From: Deltaproteobacteria bacterium
GTDB taxonomy: Bacteria > Desulfobacterota > Syntrophia > Syntrophales > Smithellaceae
Assembly (NCBI GenBank): GCA_009668925.1
Contig: SBEK01000067.1
Span: 1 to 18,828 of the forward strand
DNA length: 18,828 bases
Direction: 5' to 3'
Shown piece by piece: positions 16,022-18,828 of this stretch; positions within the stretch are counted from its first letter, which is position 1, and each line of letters begins with the position of its first letter. Under the pieces are notes generated by a model. That model worked only from the letters and a program-made list of their open reading frames with translations, was not told the origin of the DNA and searched no databases. The translations under genes were made by a program, and so were the position numbers.

Positions 16022-16459
16022 ATGCAGCAAATTTATCGCTACGAGTTAGTCGTTCCCAAAGAAGCGGAAGATCAAAACGGCCACGTCAACAACGTTGAAT
16101 ATCTGCGCTGGATGCAGGATGCAGCAATCCGCCACTCGGAAACAACGGGTGGCACCGCGGCGATGAACGCCGCCGGCGCCACCTGGGTGGTGCGAACGCA
16201 TCGGATTGAATATTTGAAACCGGCTTTTGCCGGCGACCGGGTTGTCGTCGTGACGTGGGTTTCCAACTTTCGGCGTGTGCAATCGCTTCGCAAATACCGC
16301 ATTATCCGGCCGGCCGACAAAGCACTCCTGGCGGAAGGCGAGACGGACTGGGTCTTTGTCGACGCCCAAAAAGGAACCTTGCGTTCCATTCCCAAAGAGC
16401 TCAAAATAAATTTACCGGTGCTGCCCGAGGAGCAGGAAAAAGATATTGGCGAAAATTGA
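16022..16459 (+). CDS. Hotdog-fold acyl-CoA thioesterase (4-hydroxybenzoyl-CoA thioesterase family)
   Basis: A cytoplasmic hydrolase that releases acids from CoA thioesters, 145 residues. The family active-site stretch is DQNGHVNNVEYLRWMQDA, with Asp17 as the likely catalytic residue and HVNN at 21-24 on the long hotdog helix. A beta-sheet follows: WVVRTHRIEYLKPAFAGDRVVVVTWV. Length fits FadM/YbgC-type enzymes. AGGAG (16014-16018) precedes this ATG by a short three bases. An in-frame ATG at 16010 lies upstream of that site and has none of its own. It has its own promoter and converges with the LysE gene. Acyl preference (aromatic, branched or long chain) cannot be told. Confidence 0.85.
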   Translation: MQQIYRYELVVPKEAEDQNGHVNNVEYLRWMQDAAIRHSETTGGTAAMNAAGATWVVRTHRIEYLKPAFAGDRVVVVTWVSNFRRVQSLRKYRIIRPADKALLAEGETDWVFVDAQKGTLRSIPKELKINLPVLPEEQEKDIGEN

Positions 16460-16508
16460 AAACGGGAAATAACGGCCGGATCGGCGTCACCGGGATATTC
16501 GAAAACGG

Positions 16509-17156
16509 CTAAAGCAGTTCCGCTGTTAACTTATCCACTCCGGCATAGATAAAGTAGACGGCAAACCCGACCAGAAACACCGCGCAGCAGGCAATGAGAC
16601 CGCGATACAGGCGATCCGTCAGAAAATGTTTTCCTCCCGCTACCGCCGCTGCGATCAGGCTGTACCAGGCAAGATCCGCCAGAATGTGCCCCGCCAAGAA
16701 AAAGGCAATCCCCCAAAAACCAAACCCCCGGGAATAAAGGATGTACCCCAGGCCGATCGTCGCCCACCAGATGATCCAGTACGGGTTGGAAATGCTCATG
16801 AGAATGCCGGAGATCACAGGATGATTCAGCCGCCCGGTGTCTCCCTCCCAGTTGAGGCGAAGCTGCGGCAGCGACCGGAACATCCCCAAAGCCATTCTCA
16901 GAAGAATCAAAGATCCGATCAAAGCTGTTGCCGCAAAAACGGCCGGCAGCTGCAAAAATGGCGCCAGGCCCGCCAGCAGCGCCGCAACAAGCGCCAGCTC
17001 CAGAACGGCATGCCCGCCGATCAGCAGCGGTCCCGCGACAAAGCCGCGCCGCGAACTCTCACTGATCGTCGCCGTGAGGAGCGGTCCGGGCATCAAAGCT
17101 CCGGAGAGCGCAATGACGAACGAAGAAGCAAAAATGGTCATTAACGTAAACAGCAT
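16509..17156 (-). CDS. LysE/RhtB-family exporter
   Basis: A 215-residue inner-membrane exporter with five to six hydrophobic segments. Motifs are SGALMPGPLL (18-27), matching the family's PGP turn after TM1, SSRRGFVAGPLLIGGHA (34-50), and SNPYWIIWW (123-131). Relatives export amino acids or small metabolites. The ATG at 17156 gives the usual family length; upstream is only a weak AAAAAAGCGAGC, so the start is less sure. A longer frame beginning with TTG at 17237 would add an atypical basic N-terminus and is rejected. It lies 163 bp after the thiolase stop on the same strand, and a hairpin separates them. The substrate is unknown. Confidence 0.85.
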   Translation of the reverse strand: MLFTLMTIFASSFVIALSGALMPGPLLTATISESSRRGFVAGPLLIGGHAVLELALVAALLAGLAPFLQLPAVFAATALIGSLILLRMALGMFRSLPQLRLNWEGDTGRLNHPVISGILMSISNPYWIIWWATIGLGYILYSRGFGFWGIAFFLAGHILADLAWYSLIAAAVAGGKHFLTDRLYRGLIACCAVFLVGFAVYFIYAGVDKLTAELL

Positions 17157-17283
17157 GCTCGCTTTTTTATCAAAATCTGTTAGCCGTTTCGGGCACGTAA
17201 AATGCGATTCCGCTCGCGTCCTCCGGCGCCAATCCAAGCGGCCAGAGCTTTCGATGGCAAATCAGTGCGACCGGATGAGCTCT

Positions 17284-17312
17284 GTGAGAAACGGTTTGCA
17301 ATCGTTCCTCAC
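17284..17312 (-). repeat. Hairpin downstream of thiolase
   Basis: GTGAG-A-AACG (17284-17293) pairs with CGTT-C-CTCAC (17303-17312), nine pairs with one mismatch and a 9-base loop. It begins eight bases past the thiolase stop in the direction of reading. It lacks a U-run, so it may be a weak terminator or 3' stabiliser. The rest of 17157-17283 holds no gene that I can support. Confidence 0.45.
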
Positions 17313-17319
17313 TAAATGA

Positions 17320-18681
17320 TTATTTATCCACGCGGATCAGCATGGCATCCCCCTGCGCATGCCCGGAGCAAATGCCGCAGACGCCGTATCCGCCGCCGCG
17401 ACGCTTCAGTTCATACCCCAGCGTCATGGCGATCCGGGCTCCGGTCGCTCCAATGGGGTGACCGTAAGCCACAGCTCCGCCGTTGACATTCACTTTTTTA
17501 AACATTTCTTCTTTGGTCATTCCCAGGATGGAACGGCAGCTCACCAGCGCCACCGCGGCAAAGGCTTCGTTGATTTCAATAACGTCCATCTGATCGAGGG
17601 TCATGTCGTTTTGTTCCAGAATTTTCCTGATGGCCAGTCCCGGCACGGTTGCGATATCCTTGGTCGGCTGAGAGACTTCCGCATAGTCGATGATGGTAAA
17701 AATCGGTTTCAGACCGAGCTCGTCGGCTTTTTCCCGGCTCATGAGCAGACAGACATCGCCGCCGTCATTCACGCCGGGAGCGTTTCCCGCCGTGACGGAG
17801 CCCGGTTTTCCCGTAACCGTGCTTACGTGTCCGAACACCGGCGGCAGCTTGGCCAGTCCTTCCAAAGTCGTCTCCGGCCTCGGCCCCTCGTCTTTATCCA
17901 TCACGATAATTTTTTTGCCCTGCTTGACTTCCACCGGGAAAATTTCGGCATCAAGCTTTCCTTCATTCATTGCCCGGACAGCGTTCATCTGCGAATTCAG
18001 GGCCCATTCATCCTGCTCCTCCCGGGTAAAACCGAATTCGTCGGCGACTTCCGACCCGTGAATGGCCATGTGGCGATCATAGAAGGCGTCCCATAAGCCG
18101 TCATACACCATCGCATCGACGACCCGGCCGTTGGGCAGCCCCATCTTTGCCCCCCAGCGCATATCCGGCAGCACAAAGGGACAGTTGCTCATGCTTTCCT
18201 GACCGCCGGCGATGCAGATATCGGCGCGCCCCAGAAGGATCATCTGAAACGCCAGATCAATCGTTTTGATGCCTGACGAACAGACTTTATTGACGGTAAT
18301 CGACGGAACGGATTCCGGCACACCGGCCAGGATGGTCGCCTGGCGGCCCGGAATCTGGCCGCAACCGGCGGGAACCACCTGCCCCATGAAAATGTAATCC
18401 ACATCCGCGGGATTCACCTTTCCTTCCGTGCGGCGTAAGACTTCTTTGATGGCCAGCGCACCCAGTTCCATCGCCGAGAAATCTTTCAGTGCGCCGCCGG
18501 AGCGGCCATAAGGCGTCCGGCAGGCTTCAACACAGACCACTTCGCGAAATTTCTTGTGAGGATTCTTTATCTTGCGCCCCAGCGTCGTAAAATCAGGCTT
18601 CCTTTCGCCGAATTGGGCAATCGGTGCGTTCTTATAGATTTCGGATTTCTTTCTATCGAGTTTTTGCGGTACTTTGGACAT
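17320..18681 (-). CDS. Acetyl-CoA acetyltransferase (thiolase) with N-terminal extension
   Basis: The enzyme interconverts two acetyl-CoA and acetoacetyl-CoA, or cleaves 3-ketoacyl-CoA. All active-site elements are present: nucleophile Cys134 in NKVCSSGIK, TAGNAPGVNDGG (298-308; most family members have Ser where Pro302 stands), NEAF (371-374), His408 in GHPIGATGAR and Cys438 in CSGHAQG. That last loop usually reads CIGGGQG, so it is diverged. The core begins at FREVVCVEACRTPYGR (45-60); the 44 residues before it are a basic extension not usual in thiolases of about 393 residues. No ATG nearer the core was found in this frame. GGGAG lies ten bases before the ATG. A TTGACT at 18777-18772 (minus strand) could be a -35, but no good -10 is at the right distance. 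Confidence 0.9.
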   Translation of the reverse strand: MSKVPQKLDRKKSEIYKNAPIAQFGERKPDFTTLGRKIKNPHKKFREVVCVEACRTPYGRSGGALKDFSAMELGALAIKEVLRRTEGKVNPADVDYIFMGQVVPAGCGQIPGRQATILAGVPESVPSITVNKVCSSGIKTIDLAFQMILLGRADICIAGGQESMSNCPFVLPDMRWGAKMGLPNGRVVDAMVYDGLWDAFYDRHMAIHGSEVADEFGFTREEQDEWALNSQMNAVRAMNEGKLDAEIFPVEVKQGKKIIVMDKDEGPRPETTLEGLAKLPPVFGHVSTVTGKPGSVTAGNAPGVNDGGDVCLLMSREKADELGLKPIFTIIDYAEVSQPTKDIATVPGLAIRKILEQNDMTLDQMDVIEINEAFAAVALVSCRSILGMTKEEMFKKVNVNGGAVAYGHPIGATGARIAMTLGYELKRRGGGYGVCGICSGHAQGDAMLIRVDK

Positions 18682-18828
18682 GATATATCTTCTCCCTTAT
18701 ATGACAATCGTCTGTTTTTACATTACTTTATTATTTCGAGAATGCGTTTTTCTTGCACATCGCCTTCATTTAGTCAACCCCTTTTGGAACCCGGACAGCA
18801 GCCGGCGCCTGCTTTGCATGTTCCAGAT
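18682..18828. other. Region upstream of thiolase
   Basis: AT-rich leader and presumed promoter region of the thiolase gene. I see no coding sequence and no convincing promoter apart from an isolated TTGACT on the minus strand. Confidence 0.3.

Overview
The window looks like chromosomal DNA of an anaerobic, fatty- or aromatic-acid-using bacterium of the former Deltaproteobacteria (Desulfobacterota, Syntrophales-like). This is an inference from the gene content: a branched-chain-type ABC importer joined to an acyl-CoA ligase, plus thiolase, thioesterase, HxlR and VOC genes. No rRNA, tRNA, CRISPR array or intact mobile element was seen.

Positions 1-7968 (+ strand) hold a branched-chain-type ABC importer in the order livM, livH, a small secreted NTF2-like protein, livK, livG, livF, followed by an AMP-forming long-chain acyl-CoA ligase and a terminator-like hairpin. 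The order is unusual (permeases first). The NTF2-like gene seems to carry a one-base frameshift, with a readable 39-codon tail in the next frame. The livK-livG gap holds a perfect 15-bp stem-loop and two weaker inverted repeats. The linked ligase suggests that the importer may serve an acid to be activated to its CoA ester rather than, or as well as, amino acids.

Positions 7969-9928 hold a gene-poor stretch of about 490 bp, then an HxlR-type regulator and two tandemly duplicated VOC (glyoxalase-fold) proteins, probably a small electrophile-response or detoxification unit. It ends at a short bidirectional terminator shared with the convergent MFS gene.

Positions 9921-13835 (- strand) hold a compact catabolic operon read leftward from a strong sigma70-type promoter overlapped by a palindrome. 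It encodes UxaA-type small (SAF) and large subunits as separate genes overlapping by ATGA, then a DHDPS/NAL-superfamily aldolase or lyase, then a Spinster-like MFS transporter. I read it as uptake, beta-elimination and cleavage of a hydroxy-acid or sulfo-acid whose identity is unknown. It is the best candidate here for an undescribed pathway.

Positions 13881-15734 (- strand) hold a TetR regulator with a good palindromic operator at its own start, and upstream of it a membrane-anchored HtrA/DegS-like protease. Divergent from the protease is a hotdog thioesterase with a near-consensus promoter. A LysE-type exporter and a thiolase with an unusually long N-terminus (both - strand) close the window. 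The acyl-CoA ligase, thioesterase, thiolase and TetR genes together suggest acyl-CoA metabolism as a shared theme, though they lie in separate transcription units.
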